Shown here one piece after another: positions 45,384 through 55,418 of a DNA stretch of 64,000 nucleotides. The notes beneath the pieces are model-generated. The model saw only the letters and a list, made by a program, of their open reading frames with translations. It did not search any database and was not told the DNA's origin. Numbering within the stretch: the stretch's first letter is position 1; every line of letters starts with the position of its first letter. The DNA lies in NCBI RefSeq assembly GCF_000981895.1, contig NZ_LATD01000006.1, forward strand, positions 1 to 64,000, in the 5' to 3' direction. The position numbers were made by a program, and so were the translations under genes. The DNA is from Streptomyces odonnellii (GTDB lineage: Bacteria > Actinomycetota > Actinomycetes > Streptomycetales > Streptomycetaceae).

Positions 45384-46667
45384 ATGCCTGTCGTACGTGA
45401 TCTGCGCGTACTCCTGCGCCTCGGCCCCTTCCGCCGGCTGCTGTCGGTCCGCCTGCTGTCCCAGGCGGCCGACGGGGTCTTCCAGGTCGCGCTCGCCGCG
45501 TACGTCGTCTTCTCCCCCGAGAAGCAGACCTCGCCCGCCGCGATCGCGTCCGCCATGGCCGTACTACTGCTGCCGTACTCGCTGCTCGGCCCGTTCGCCG
45601 GTGTGCTGCTCGACCGCTGGCAGCGCCGCCAGGTCTTTCTGTACGGCAATCTGCTGCGGGCCGTTCTGGCGAGCGCCACGGCGGTGCTGATCCTGGTGTC
45701 CGTACCCGACTGGCTCTTCTATGTCTCGGCGCTGTCCGTGACCGCCGTCAACCGGTTCGTCCTCGCCGGGCTCTCCGCCGCCCTGCCACATGTCGTCGAC
45801 GACGAGCGGCTCGTCCTCGCAAACTCGATCTCCCCGACCGCGGGCACGCTCGCCGCGACCGCGGGCGGCGGTCTCGCCCTTGGCGTACGGCTGGCGATCT
45901 CGGACTCGGACGCCGCCGTGATGCTGCTGGGCGCCGCCCTCTATCTGACCGCGGCGCTCACCTCGCTTCTGCTGGCACGCGAACTGCTCGGCCCCGACAA
46001 GGCACTCGTCCAGCCACGGCTCGGTGCCGCCCTGGCCTCCACCGCACGAGGGCTCGTGGGAGGACTGCGGCATCTACGGGAACGACGGAGGGCGGCCCGC
46101 GCACTGGCCGCCATGACGGTGATGCGCTTCTGCTACGGGGCACTCACCGTGATGGTGCTGATGCTCTCCCGGTACGCCTGGACCGACCGGGACTCCGAAG
46201 GGCTGGCGCTGCTCGGGCTCGCTCTCGGCGTCTCCGGGGCGGGATTCTTCGCCGCAGCGGTACTGACTCCCTGGGCGGCCGGCCGACTCGGTCCATTCGG
46301 TTGGATGACGGCGTGCGCGGGGGCGGCGGCCATCCTTGAACCCGCCCTGGGACTGCCGTTCGCCCCCGTACCCATACTGACCGCCGCGTTCGTTCTCGGT
46401 CTGATCACTCAGGGCGCGAAGATCGCCACGGACACCGTGGTGCAGACGGCGGTGGACGATGCGTTCCGGGGCCGGATCTTCTCCCTATATGACGTCCTCT
46501 TCAATGTCGCCTTCGTCGGGGCTGCGGCGGTCGCCGCGCTGATGCTTCCGCCGGATGGCCGGTCGGTTCCACTCGTGGCGACAGTCGCTGTTCTCTATGC
46601 GGCCGTCACCGTGGCGCTGATGCGCTGCTGTGGCGGCACTAGCCCTCGGCGGCCCACCACTCCCTGA
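45384..46667 (+). CDS. MFS transporter
   Basis: 427 residues from the ATG at 45384; a longer in-frame extension would run back into the terminator hairpin. It has twelve hydrophobic spans and the motif-A-like loop LLDRWQRRQVFLYGNLLRA after the second span. The family exports drugs or metabolites; the substrate is unknown. Its end overlaps the convergent cca gene by 29 bases. Confidence 0.88.
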   Translation: MPVVRDLRVLLRLGPFRRLLSVRLLSQAADGVFQVALAAYVVFSPEKQTSPAAIASAMAVLLLPYSLLGPFAGVLLDRWQRRQVFLYGNLLRAVLASATAVLILVSVPDWLFYVSALSVTAVNRFVLAGLSAALPHVVDDERLVLANSISPTAGTLAATAGGGLALGVRLAISDSDAAVMLLGAALYLTAALTSLLLARELLGPDKALVQPRLGAALASTARGLVGGLRHLRERRRAARALAAMTVMRFCYGALTVMVLMLSRYAWTDRDSEGLALLGLALGVSGAGFFAAAVLTPWAAGRLGPFGWMTACAGAAAILEPALGLPFAPVPILTAAFVLGLITQGAKIATDTVVQTAVDDAFRGRIFSLYDVLFNVAFVGAAAVAALMLPPDGRSVPLVATVAVLYAAVTVALMRCCGGTSPRRPTTP

Positions 46668-48105
46668 GAGCGGCGACAGCCGCATCGTGCTCCATCGGCC
46701 CGTTCTCCAGCCGCAGCTCCAGCAGGAACGAGTACGCCTTGCCGATCACCGGCCCGGGGCCCACGCTCAGGATCTCCATGATCTGGTTGCCGTCCAGATC
46801 GGGCCTGATGGCGTCCAGCTCCTCCTGCTCCTGAAGCTGCGCGATGCGCTCCTCCAGCCCGTCGTACGCGCTGGAGAGCGCGGCCGCCTTCCGCTTATTA
46901 CGGGTGGTGCAGTCCGAGCGGGTCAGCTTGTGGAGTCTGTTCAGCAACGGCCCGGCGTCTCGTACATACCGGCGCACCGCGGAATCGGTCCACTCACCCG
47001 CCCCATAGCCATGGAAGCGCAGATGCAGCTCCACCAGCCGCGAGATGTCCTTCACCAGGTCGTTGGAGTACTTGAGCGCGGTCAGCCGCTTCTTGGTCAT
47101 CTTCGCGCCCACCATCTCGTGGTGGTGGAAGGAGACCCGGCCGTCCTTCTCGAAGCGTCGTGTTCTGGGCTTGCCGATGTCATGCAGCAGAGCGGCCAGG
47201 CGCAGCACCAGGTCCGGCCCGTCCTCCTCCAGATCGATGGCCTGCTCCAGCACGGTCAGCGAGTGCTCGTACACATCCTTGTGCCGGTGGTGCTCATCGC
47301 TCTCCAGCCGCAGGGCCGGCAGCTCCGGCAGTACCCGGTCGGCGAGCCCGGTGTCGACGAGCAGTGCCAGCCCCTTGCGCGGGTACGCGGAGAGCACCAG
47401 CTTGTTCAGCTCGTCCCGCACCCGCTCGGCGGAGACGATCTCGATCCGGCCGGACATGGCCTTCATGGCCGCGACCACCTCCGGAGCGACCTCGAAGTCG
47501 AGCTGCGCGGCGAACCGCGCGGCCCGGAGCATCCGCAGAGGATCGTCGGAGAACGACTCCTCGGGGGTGCTGGGTGTGCGCAGCACCCGGGCGGAGAGGT
47601 CCTCCAGCCCGCCATGAGGATCGATGAACTCCTTCTGCGGCAGCGCGACGGCCATCGCGTTCACCGTGAAGTCCCGGCGTACCAGGTCCTCCTCGATGGA
47701 GTCCCCGTACGACACCTCGGGTTTGCGCGACGTCCGGTCGTACGCTTCCGAGCGGTACGTCGTCACCTCGATCTGGAAGCGCTGAACGGTGTCCCCGGTA
47801 CGGGCGTCCTTCTGGACCCCGACCGTGCCGAAGGCGATCCCGACCTCCCAGACCGCGTCCGCCCAGGGCCTGACGATCTTCAGAACGTCCTCGGGGCGGG
47901 CATCGGTGGTGAAGTCCAGGTCATTGCCGAGCCGGCCCAGCAGGGCGTCCCTGACCGAGCCGCCGACCAGAGCGAGGCCGAATCCGGCATCCTGGAACCG
48001 GCGCGCCAGTTCATCGGCGACGGGGGACACCCGCAGCAGTTCACTGACCGCGCGGCGCTGCACCTGGCTCAGTGCGCTGGGACTGACTTCATTGGCATTC
48101 GGCAC
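46639..48105 (-). CDS. cca: CCA tRNA nucleotidyltransferase
   Basis: Adds or repairs the 3' CCA of tRNAs. It is 488 residues. The polymerase-beta-type head shows LVGGSVRDALLG (46-57) and the metal-binding DLDFTTDA (62-69); DFTVNAMA and RMLRAARF follow. An HD domain (ALLHDIGKPRT) follows, as in the mycobacterial and Streptomyces enzymes. It overlaps the convergent MFS gene by 29 bases and is divergent from the DUF6049 gene. Confidence 0.94.
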   Translation of the reverse strand: MPNANEVSPSALSQVQRRAVSELLRVSPVADELARRFQDAGFGLALVGGSVRDALLGRLGNDLDFTTDARPEDVLKIVRPWADAVWEVGIAFGTVGVQKDARTGDTVQRFQIEVTTYRSEAYDRTSRKPEVSYGDSIEEDLVRRDFTVNAMAVALPQKEFIDPHGGLEDLSARVLRTPSTPEESFSDDPLRMLRAARFAAQLDFEVAPEVVAAMKAMSGRIEIVSAERVRDELNKLVLSAYPRKGLALLVDTGLADRVLPELPALRLESDEHHRHKDVYEHSLTVLEQAIDLEEDGPDLVLRLAALLHDIGKPRTRRFEKDGRVSFHHHEMVGAKMTKKRLTALKYSNDLVKDISRLVELHLRFHGYGAGEWTDSAVRRYVRDAGPLLNRLHKLTRSDCTTRNKRKAAALSSAYDGLEERIAQLQEQEELDAIRPDLDGNQIMEILSVGPGPVIGKAYSFLLELRLENGPMEHDAAVAALREWWAAEG

Positions 48106-48317
48106 AACAGAAAAGGGTACGTGCCGCGGCTGGTGCTGGCGTCCCGGTTTCGGGCCCCCAGCCTCCGATGCACGGGTTTCCGGCGGCGCATGAGATTCTT
48201 CCGATCATGTGGAGCAGTCCCCAGCACTTCGCCACAGCGCACATCGTTACCATGCGTGGACGCAGGAACAGACAGACCACCGACGGCAGCAAACGATGAC
48301 GAGGGACGGGCGAGCGC

Positions 48318-50645
48318 GTGGCGGAGGCGGCAGACTTCCAGGGGATGGGTCACTCTCCTGCCCGTCGGCGGCTACGGCGCAGAGCCTGCCTGATCGCGGG
48401 AGCGCCGCTGCTGGCCGGTCTCCTGGCCGGCACAGCGGCGGTGCCCATGGCCCATGCCACGCCCTCGGTCACGACAGGGACCCCCACGGCGGCCCCCACC
48501 GGCTCCCGCACGGTCGCCGTGGCGCTGGACACGCTGTCCCCCGGGGCTCCCGTGCAGGGCGACACACTCACCATCTCCGGCACGGTGACCAACAAGGGCA
48601 AGAAGACCGTCACCGACGCCCAGGTGGATCTGCGGGTGGGCCCGCGGCTGTACGGCAGGACCGCCATCGATGACGCCGCGGCACGCTCCGGCAGCTCCTC
48701 GTCCGACGCGGCTCCGCTCGGCGGCAAGTACAAGGTCACCTTCCCGAAGCTCGCTTCCGGGATCCCCCAGGACTTCACCCTCGCCGTACCCGTCAACAAG
48801 CTCGGGCTCGACGACGAGGGCGTCTACCAGCTCGCCGTCTCACTGACCGGCCAGACCTCGTCCGCCCCGTACCCACAGACGCTGGGCATCCAGCGGACCT
48901 TCCTGCCCTGGCAGCCGGAGGCCACCGAGAAGCGGACCGAACTCACCTATCTCTGGCCGCTGATCTCGTCGACGCACCTCTCCGCGGAGACCGGCTCGGA
49001 CGACCAGCAGACACCGGTCTTCGAGAACGACGGTCTCGCTGAGGAGCTGGCCCCCGGCGGGCGGCTGGAGCAGATGGTCTCGCTGGGCAACCAGCTTCCC
49101 GTCACCTGGGTCATCGACCCCGATCTGCTCGCGACCGCCGACGCGATGACCCGTAGCTACCGCGTCAGGAGCGGAACCACCACCGTCGCGGGCACCAACC
49201 AGGCGCTGGCCATCAAGTGGCTCAACGCCCTGGAGAAGGCCGTACAGGGCCGCAAGGTCGTCGCCCTGCCGTTCGCCGACCCGGATCTGGCGGCGCTGGC
49301 CCACCGCGGCAAGGACGTCTCCGGCGCGCTCAGCCACCTTCAGCCCGCCACGGACGTGGCGGGGAAGACGGTGGAGACCGTGCTCCACGTGAAACCGTCC
49401 GTCGACTTCGCCTGGCCCGTCGACGGCGCGATCGACCCCTCGATCGTCGATGTCGCGACCTCGGCGGGCGCCCACAACGTCATCACCCGCAGCGACAGCC
49501 TCCAGGACAACCTCTCGTACACCCCCAGCGCCGCACGGCCGATCGGCGGCGGTACGACGGCCGTGGTCGCGGACACCCGCCTCTCCACCGCCTTCCAGGG
49601 CGATATGACGGCCGCGGGCAGCTCCACCCTCGCCGTACAGAAGTTCCTCGCGCAGTCGCTGGCCCTGACGCTCCAGGAACCCGACAACCAGCGCAGCATC
49701 GTCGTCGCCCCGCAACGGATGCCGACCGCGGCGCAGGCGCAGTCGATGGCACGCGCGCTGCGCGGTCTGGACGCGGAGCGCTGGACCGAGCCGTCCGATC
49801 TGCTCACCGCGGCGGCGGCCACGCCCGACACCGAGGCCAGCACCAAGATCCCGGGCGCCTCGCGGTACCCGAAGAAGCTGCGCGACCGGGAACTGCCCAC
49901 CCAGGCGTTCCTCGACATCAAGAGGACCCAGAACCGGCTCGACAACTTCAAGGCCATCCTCAGCTCGCCGGACCGGGTGGCCGCGCCCTTCGGCAACGCG
50001 GTCGGCCGGGCGATGTCGACCTCGTGGCGCGGCGACCAGGGCTCGTCCCAGCAGTACCGCGACACCGTCGACAACTACCTGCTGGGCCTCACCACCGAGG
50101 TGCAGCTCATCCCGAAGTCCGTCCTCACCCTGTCGGGACGCAGCGCCACCATCCCGGTGACCGTGCAGAACAAGCTGGTGCAGGGCGTCCAGAACCTGGT
50201 GCTGCGCCTCACGTCCGACAAGCCGACCCGCCTCAAGCTCGACGACGGCGCGGCCGTCGCGGAGCGGCCCATCAAGATCGACGGCGGGCACAGCCAGTCC
50301 GTGAAGTTCACCGGCGCGGGCAACGCCAACGGCCCGGTCCAGGTGACCGCGCAGCTCTACACGCAGGACGGCAAGCCGTACGGCAGCTCCATGACCTTCC
50401 AGGTGAAGGTCTCCGAGATCACGCCCACCGTGATGCTCGTCATCGCCGGCGGTGTGCTGCTGCTCGTGCTGGCCGGTGTCAAGATGTACAGCCAGCGGAA
50501 GCGGGCGGTGGCCCGCAAGGCGGCCGCTGAGCGGACGGAAACCGGGCAGGAGCAGACGGAACCCGAGCAGCCGAGTGACCCGACACCGGACACCGCACCG
50601 GAAAGCGCGGACGCGTCGGGCCCGGGTGAGAAAGTGGACCGTTGA
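48318..50645 (+). CDS. DUF6049-type secreted membrane-anchored protein
   Basis: 775 residues. A basic N-terminus (ARRRLRRRACLIAG) and hydrophobic segment ending in AHA form a signal peptide with a likely cut near residue 48. A large extracytoplasmic region and one C-terminal span (PTVMLVIAGGVLLLVLAGVKMY, about 705-727) with a short basic/acidic tail follow. It matches the DUF6049 proteins encoded just upstream of MurJ across Streptomyces; the function is unknown but probably envelope assembly. It ends 45 bases before murJ. Confidence 0.85.
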   Translation: MAEAADFQGMGHSPARRRLRRRACLIAGAPLLAGLLAGTAAVPMAHATPSVTTGTPTAAPTGSRTVAVALDTLSPGAPVQGDTLTISGTVTNKGKKTVTDAQVDLRVGPRLYGRTAIDDAAARSGSSSSDAAPLGGKYKVTFPKLASGIPQDFTLAVPVNKLGLDDEGVYQLAVSLTGQTSSAPYPQTLGIQRTFLPWQPEATEKRTELTYLWPLISSTHLSAETGSDDQQTPVFENDGLAEELAPGGRLEQMVSLGNQLPVTWVIDPDLLATADAMTRSYRVRSGTTTVAGTNQALAIKWLNALEKAVQGRKVVALPFADPDLAALAHRGKDVSGALSHLQPATDVAGKTVETVLHVKPSVDFAWPVDGAIDPSIVDVATSAGAHNVITRSDSLQDNLSYTPSAARPIGGGTTAVVADTRLSTAFQGDMTAAGSSTLAVQKFLAQSLALTLQEPDNQRSIVVAPQRMPTAAQAQSMARALRGLDAERWTEPSDLLTAAAATPDTEASTKIPGASRYPKKLRDRELPTQAFLDIKRTQNRLDNFKAILSSPDRVAAPFGNAVGRAMSTSWRGDQGSSQQYRDTVDNYLLGLTTEVQLIPKSVLTLSGRSATIPVTVQNKLVQGVQNLVLRLTSDKPTRLKLDDGAAVAERPIKIDGGHSQSVKFTGAGNANGPVQVTAQLYTQDGKPYGSSMTFQVKVSEITPTVMLVIAGGVLLLVLAGVKMYSQRKRAVARKAAAERTETGQEQTEPEQPSDPTPDTAPESADASGPGEKVDR

Positions 50646-50690
50646 GCGATGTCGTGGCCGGTCGGCCGGGGACGATGAGGTGGGGTAACC

Positions 50691-52856
50691 ATGAACGCGC
50701 CGTACGACGGTGACCGCGGACAGAGCGCGGGCGGCGATCCGGCGGGCCAGGTTCCGCCTTCCGCGCCGCCCGCCCAGGATCCCTATGCCCAGTCGCCCGC
50801 ACAGGATCCCTATGTCCAGGAGGCCTACAACCGGGACCCCTACTGGTCCCAGGACCTCTCCGCACAGGACCCGGTGACCGAGGCGCTGTACGACCGCGCC
50901 TCGCACCCGCCGCCTCCGCCGGGCGCCTATCCGGATCCGCAGCGGCTGTACGAGCAGCCGCCAGCGCAGCAGTACGCCCCCGACCCCCGTGTCTGGGCCC
51001 AGACCCCGGCGCCCGAGCCCTCGGGACCGTCCCGCCGCCTCCCCTACGGTGACGACCCGAGGACCACCCAGTACACGGGCGTCGACGATCTCGTCTCCTG
51101 GGCCGGCGACGAGGCCCCGCAGCAGGACGCGTTCGCCCACCTCTACCGCGACCAGCAGGGCACAGGACAGATGCTCACCGACCCGGAGCCGAAGGCCGCC
51201 CCCGCGCCGCCCGCCCCGAAGAAGCAGAGCAAGGCCGCGGGTCTGCTCAAGTCGAGCGCGGTGATGGCCGCGGGCACCCTGGTGTCCCGGCTCACCGGCT
51301 TCGTACGGAGCCTGGTGATCACCGCCGCTCTGGGCGCCGCACTGCTCGGTGACTCCTTCACCGTCGCCTACACCCTGCCGACCATGATCTACATCCTCAC
51401 CGTCGGCGGCGGCCTCAACTCGGTCTTCGTACCGCAGCTCGTGCGGGCGATGAAGAACGACGAGGACGGCGGCGTCGCGTACGCCAACCGGCTGCTGACC
51501 CTCGTCATGGTGGCGCTCGGCGCGATCGTGGCACTCGCCGTGTTCGGGGCGCCGCTGCTCGTACGCCTGATGTCGGACACGATCGCCGGCGATCCCGCCG
51601 CCAACAACGTCGCCGTCACCTTCGCCCGCTACTGCCTGCCCACGATCTTCTTCATGGGCGTGCATGTGGTGATGGGTCAGATCCTCAACGCCCGCGGCAG
51701 GTTCGGCGCGATGATGTGGACGCCGGTCCTCAACAACATCGTGATGATCTGCACGTTCGGCCTGTTCATCTGGGTGTACGGCACGGCCGCCGACTCGGAC
51801 ATGACCGTACGGACGATCCCGCCGGACGGTGTGCGGCTGCTGGGCATCGGCACCCTGCTCGGCCTTGCCGTCCAGGCCCTGGCGATGATCCCATACCTCC
51901 GCGACACCGGCTTCCGGTTCCGCCCGCGGTTCGACTGGAAGGGCCACGGCCTCGGCAAGACGGTCAAGCTGGCCAAGTGGACCGTCCTGTTCGTCCTCGC
52001 CAACCAGGCCGGTGTACTGGTCGTCACCCAGCTCGCCACCGCCGCCGGTGAGGCCTCCGGAAAGGACGGCACCGGCATCCTGGCCTACAGCAACGCCCAG
52101 CTCATCTGGGGCATGCCGCAGGCCATCATCACCGTCTCGGTCATGGCCGCGCTGCTGCCCCGGATCTCCCGGGCGGCCCACGACGGCGACCCGGGCGCGG
52201 TGCGCGACGACATCTCCCAGGGGCTGCGCAACTCGGCGGTCGCCATCGTCCCGGTCGCCTTCGCGTTCCTGTCGCTCGGCGTCCCGATGTCGATCCTGAT
52301 GTTCTCGTCCAGCGGTCTGGAATCGGCGCGGTCCATGGGCTTCATCCTGATGGCGTTCGCCCTCGGGCTGATCCCGTACTCCGTGCAGTACGTCGTGCTC
52401 CGCGGCTTCTACGCGTACGAGGACACCCGGACGCCCTTCTACAACACCGTCATCGTCGCCGTGGTCAACGCCGCGGCATCGGCGGGCTGCTACGTGGTCC
52501 TGCCGGCCCGCTGGGCCGTGGTCGGCATGGCCGCCTCGTACGGTCTGGCCTACGCGGTCGGTGTCGGTATCGCCTGGCGCAGGCTGCGGAAGCGGCTGGG
52601 CGGGGACCTGGACGGCGGCCGCGTCATGCGGACCTACGCCAGGCTCTGTCTGGCGTCCGTCCCTGGGGCCCTTGTGGCCGGCGGCATCGCGTATCTGGTC
52701 CTCCAGGGCCTCGGCGGCGGCGCCCTCGCCTCCCTGGTGGCACTGGTCGGCGGCGGTATCGCCCTGCTCGGCCTTTTCTTCGTCGCGGCGAAGAAGATGC
52801 GGATCGAAGAGCTGAACTCCATGGTCGGTATGGTGCGCGGGCGTCTCGGCCGATAG
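50691..52856 (+). CDS. murJ: Lipid II flippase MurJ (MviN)
   Basis: Moves lipid II across the membrane for wall synthesis. It is 721 residues. Residues 1-180 are a cytoplasmic Pro/Gln/Tyr/Asp-rich head with repeated AQDPY units, absent from E. coli MurJ. From about 185 there are fourteen spans, beginning SSAVMAAGTLVSRLTGFVRS, and the basic residues expected in the cavity. GGTGGGG lies ahead of the ATG. In mycobacteria the same protein carries a pseudokinase domain at its C-terminus; here that domain is the next gene. Confidence 0.95.
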   Translation: MNAPYDGDRGQSAGGDPAGQVPPSAPPAQDPYAQSPAQDPYVQEAYNRDPYWSQDLSAQDPVTEALYDRASHPPPPPGAYPDPQRLYEQPPAQQYAPDPRVWAQTPAPEPSGPSRRLPYGDDPRTTQYTGVDDLVSWAGDEAPQQDAFAHLYRDQQGTGQMLTDPEPKAAPAPPAPKKQSKAAGLLKSSAVMAAGTLVSRLTGFVRSLVITAALGAALLGDSFTVAYTLPTMIYILTVGGGLNSVFVPQLVRAMKNDEDGGVAYANRLLTLVMVALGAIVALAVFGAPLLVRLMSDTIAGDPAANNVAVTFARYCLPTIFFMGVHVVMGQILNARGRFGAMMWTPVLNNIVMICTFGLFIWVYGTAADSDMTVRTIPPDGVRLLGIGTLLGLAVQALAMIPYLRDTGFRFRPRFDWKGHGLGKTVKLAKWTVLFVLANQAGVLVVTQLATAAGEASGKDGTGILAYSNAQLIWGMPQAIITVSVMAALLPRISRAAHDGDPGAVRDDISQGLRNSAVAIVPVAFAFLSLGVPMSILMFSSSGLESARSMGFILMAFALGLIPYSVQYVVLRGFYAYEDTRTPFYNTVIVAVVNAAASAGCYVVLPARWAVVGMAASYGLAYAVGVGIAWRRLRKRLGGDLDGGRVMRTYARLCLASVPGALVAGGIAYLVLQGLGGGALASLVALVGGGIALLGLFFVAAKKMRIEELNSMVGMVRGRLGR

Positions 52857-52975
52857 ACGGGCCCGGCCGAGCGCAACCATCGTCGGCTGCCGCGTGTCGT
52901 GCATAGCGTCCGACTGTGGGCACAATTGGCTTGGCTGTTGGATAGCGCGCAACGGATGGGGAGGCAGGAGCGACG

Positions 52976-54688
52976 GTGGCGGAACGTAGCACGGCTGCCG
53001 TCGACGTGGCTGACAACAGCGGTGACGAACCGCTGGCCGCCAAGGCGGACAAGGCCACGGCCGACGGGTTGGCGAAAGCCCAGAACACGGCGGACGCGTC
53101 CGCACCGGGCACGGGCGGCGAACGGCAGGGCACCGTGCCGCCCATCGTGACGCCCGAACTGCACAGCGGCCACAAACTCGCAAGACGCTACCGGCTGGAA
53201 GAGTGCGTCACCCGTCTGGACGGTTTCAGTAGCTGGCGTGCCGTGGACGAGAAACTGCGCCGCGCTGTCGGCGTCCATCTCCTGCCCGCCGACCATCCAC
53301 GGGCCCGCTCCGTCCTGGCCGCGGCCCGCTCCGCCGCCCTCCTCGGCGACCCGCGCTTCGTACAGGTCCTGGACGCCGTCGAGGAGAACGACCTCGTCTA
53401 TGTCGTCCATGAATGGCTGCCGGACGCCGTGGAACTCACCGCGCTGCTCGCGTCGGGCCCGCTGGAGGCCCATGACGCGTATCAGCTCGTGAGCCAGGTC
53501 TCCCAGGCCATGGCGGCGGCCCACCGGGAAGGGCTCGCCCATCTGCGGCTGACCCCCGGGGCCGTGCTGCGCACCTCCACCGGCCAGTACCGGATCCGCG
53601 GTCTCGCCGTGAACGCCGCGCTGCGCGGAATCCGCGCCGACCGGCCCCAGCGCACCGATACGGAAGCGATCGGCGCGCTTCTCTACGCCGCGCTGACTCA
53701 GCGCTGGCCCTACGAGACCGATGCCTATGGGCTGTCCGGCCTGCCCAGGGGAGTGGGGCTGATCGCCCCGGACCAGGTGCGCGCGGGAGTGCACCGCGGT
53801 CTGTCGGAACTCGCCATGCGGGCCCTGATCAATGACGGCGCCACCGCGTCCCGCCAGGAGCCTCCCTGCACCACCCCGGACGAGCTGGCCGCGGCGGTCG
53901 CCGCGATGCCCCGTATCCGGCGCCCCGAGCCCACCTTCACGGCTCCGCCCGAGTATCAGCGCACCACCTACCAGCAGGGCACGTACGGGCGCGCGCAGTC
54001 GGGCCTCGGCACGGTTCCCGTCCCGCAGGTGACGCCCCCGCCGCCACCGCTCCAGAGCCGTACGGGCAAGGCCCTCAAGTGGACCGTCGCCGCACTCCTG
54101 ATCGCCGCCCTGGGCCTGGGGAGCTGGCAGGTCGCCGACCGGCTGCTGGACCAGGGCAACGAGAGCGACCCCACGCCCGTCCAGCCGGTCACCGGCGACG
54201 ACAACAAGGCGACCGCGCCCGCCAAGCCGCTCCGGATCGCCGACGCGAGCGAGTTCATGCCCACCGGGAAGGGGATAAAGCCACAGCTCGCGCCGAACGC
54301 GGTCGACGGCAAGCGCGACACCTCCTGGATCACACTCCAGTACCAGGGCTACGCCAACTTCGGCAATCTCCCGAACCGCAGGCAGGGCAGCGGGATAGTC
54401 GTTGATCTCGGCAGTGTGAAGGAGGTCTCCGGCTTCGACATCGCCATGTACCGCGCCGGGCACACGGCGGAAGTGCTCGCCGCCGGTCCGGACGCGTCCG
54501 ATCCCACGGATCTTTCGGATTTCCCGCAGCGCCTCACCAAGCTGGAATCAGTGGGTAAGAGCCTCAAAACCACGCTCGACAAGCCCGTGCGAACCCGGTA
54601 CGTATTGATCCACATCACCGAACTGCCCGAGGACGGATCTTCCGAACTTTTCCGGGGCGGTATCTCGGAGATCAAGATCACCGGCTGA
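52976..54688 (+). CDS. Membrane pseudokinase, separate counterpart of the MviN kinase-like domain
   Basis: 570 residues. A disordered head (1-60) precedes a kinase-like domain (about 65-320), one span (about 362-387) and an extracytoplasmic beta domain (about 410-570) resembling a discoidin/CBM fold. It is a pseudokinase. The catalytic HRD loop reads HLRLTPG (189-195), the DFG position reads RGL near 208, and the ATP-lysine strand (RAVGVHLL) has no lysine. In M. tuberculosis the equivalent domains are fused to MurJ/MviN and bind FhaA when phosphorylated; a regulatory role for this gene on MurJ is inferred. The GTG start has AGGAG ahead. Confidence 0.85.
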   Translation: MAERSTAAVDVADNSGDEPLAAKADKATADGLAKAQNTADASAPGTGGERQGTVPPIVTPELHSGHKLARRYRLEECVTRLDGFSSWRAVDEKLRRAVGVHLLPADHPRARSVLAAARSAALLGDPRFVQVLDAVEENDLVYVVHEWLPDAVELTALLASGPLEAHDAYQLVSQVSQAMAAAHREGLAHLRLTPGAVLRTSTGQYRIRGLAVNAALRGIRADRPQRTDTEAIGALLYAALTQRWPYETDAYGLSGLPRGVGLIAPDQVRAGVHRGLSELAMRALINDGATASRQEPPCTTPDELAAAVAAMPRIRRPEPTFTAPPEYQRTTYQQGTYGRAQSGLGTVPVPQVTPPPPPLQSRTGKALKWTVAALLIAALGLGSWQVADRLLDQGNESDPTPVQPVTGDDNKATAPAKPLRIADASEFMPTGKGIKPQLAPNAVDGKRDTSWITLQYQGYANFGNLPNRRQGSGIVVDLGSVKEVSGFDIAMYRAGHTAEVLAAGPDASDPTDLSDFPQRLTKLESVGKSLKTTLDKPVRTRYVLIHITELPEDGSSELFRGGISEIKITG

Positions 54689-54713
54689 CCGGACCAGGGG
54701 AGGGGGCTCACCG

Positions 54714-55418
54714 TTGGACGACGTCGCACTCGGCGACACCAGTGACCAGGATCTGCTGAGCGCTCATGTCTCGGGGCACCCTCATGCCTTCGGTGAGCTC
54801 GTACGGCGCCACCGCGACCGGCTCTGGGCCGTCGCCCTGCGGACGCTCGGTGACCGCGAGGAGGCGGCGGACGCGGTGCAGGACGCGCTGGTCTCCGCCT
54901 TCCGTGCCGCCCATACCTTCCGTGGCCAGTCCGCGGTGACCACCTGGCTGCACCGGATCACCGTCAACGCCTGTCTTGACCGGGCCCGGAAAGCGGCCTC
55001 CCGCAAGACCTCGCCCGTGGACGACACGGAACGGCTGGAGCAGCTTCTGGAGCCGCACGAGTCGGCGGAGGCGCCTGCCGAGCGCCAGGACCTCCATCGC
55101 GAGCTGCTGGCCGCCCTGGCCAAGCTTCCCGTCGACCAGCGGGCAGCCCTGGTGCTCGTCGATATGCAGGGCTACCCCGTCGCCGAGGCCGCCGCAATCC
55201 TGGGCGTACCCACCGGCACGGTGAAGAGCCGCTGTGCGCGCGGCCGGGCCAGACTGCTCCCCATGCTCACCCACCTACGTGGGGACGGCGGGGATAACAG
55301 CGGACTCGGCAGGGGAAGGAACCGGACGCCAGGGGTATCCGTCCCACCGGCATCAGGACCTAGGGATTCAGGACCAAGTGATCCTGCTGGAGTGAAGGGC
55401 GGAGGTGGGCGCGCATGA
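54714..55418 (+). CDS. sigM: ECF RNA polymerase sigma factor, SigM-like
   Basis: 234 residues with sigma-2 (FGELVRRHRDRLWAVALRTLGDREEAADAVQDA) and sigma-4 (LPVDQRAALVLVDMQGYPVAEAAAILGVPTGTVKSR) regions. A Gly/Pro-rich tail of about 50 residues is unusual for the family and lies after the DNA-binding part. The start is a TTG at 54714 with GGGGAGGGGG ahead. It overlaps the next gene, its presumed anti-sigma factor, by ATGA. Its place before trxB-trxA matches mycobacterial sigM and suggests an oxidative or envelope-stress regulon. Confidence 0.92.
   Translation: MDDVALGDTSDQDLLSAHVSGHPHAFGELVRRHRDRLWAVALRTLGDREEAADAVQDALVSAFRAAHTFRGQSAVTTWLHRITVNACLDRARKAASRKTSPVDDTERLEQLLEPHESAEAPAERQDLHRELLAALAKLPVDQRAALVLVDMQGYPVAEAAAILGVPTGTVKSRCARGRARLLPMLTHLRGDGGDNSGLGRGRNRTPGVSVPPASGPRDSGPSDPAGVKGGGGRA

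Noticed and set aside
49382-49395. GCTCCACGTGAAAC, a 12 of 14 match to parS
   Set aside because: Two mismatches in the left arm and fully explained by the DUF6049 coding sequence; too weak to call without binding data.
48840-53183. Very long minus-strand open frame across the DUF6049 and murJ genes
   Set aside because: Same artefact; the plus-strand products are recognised and their third-position GC pattern fits coding on that strand.
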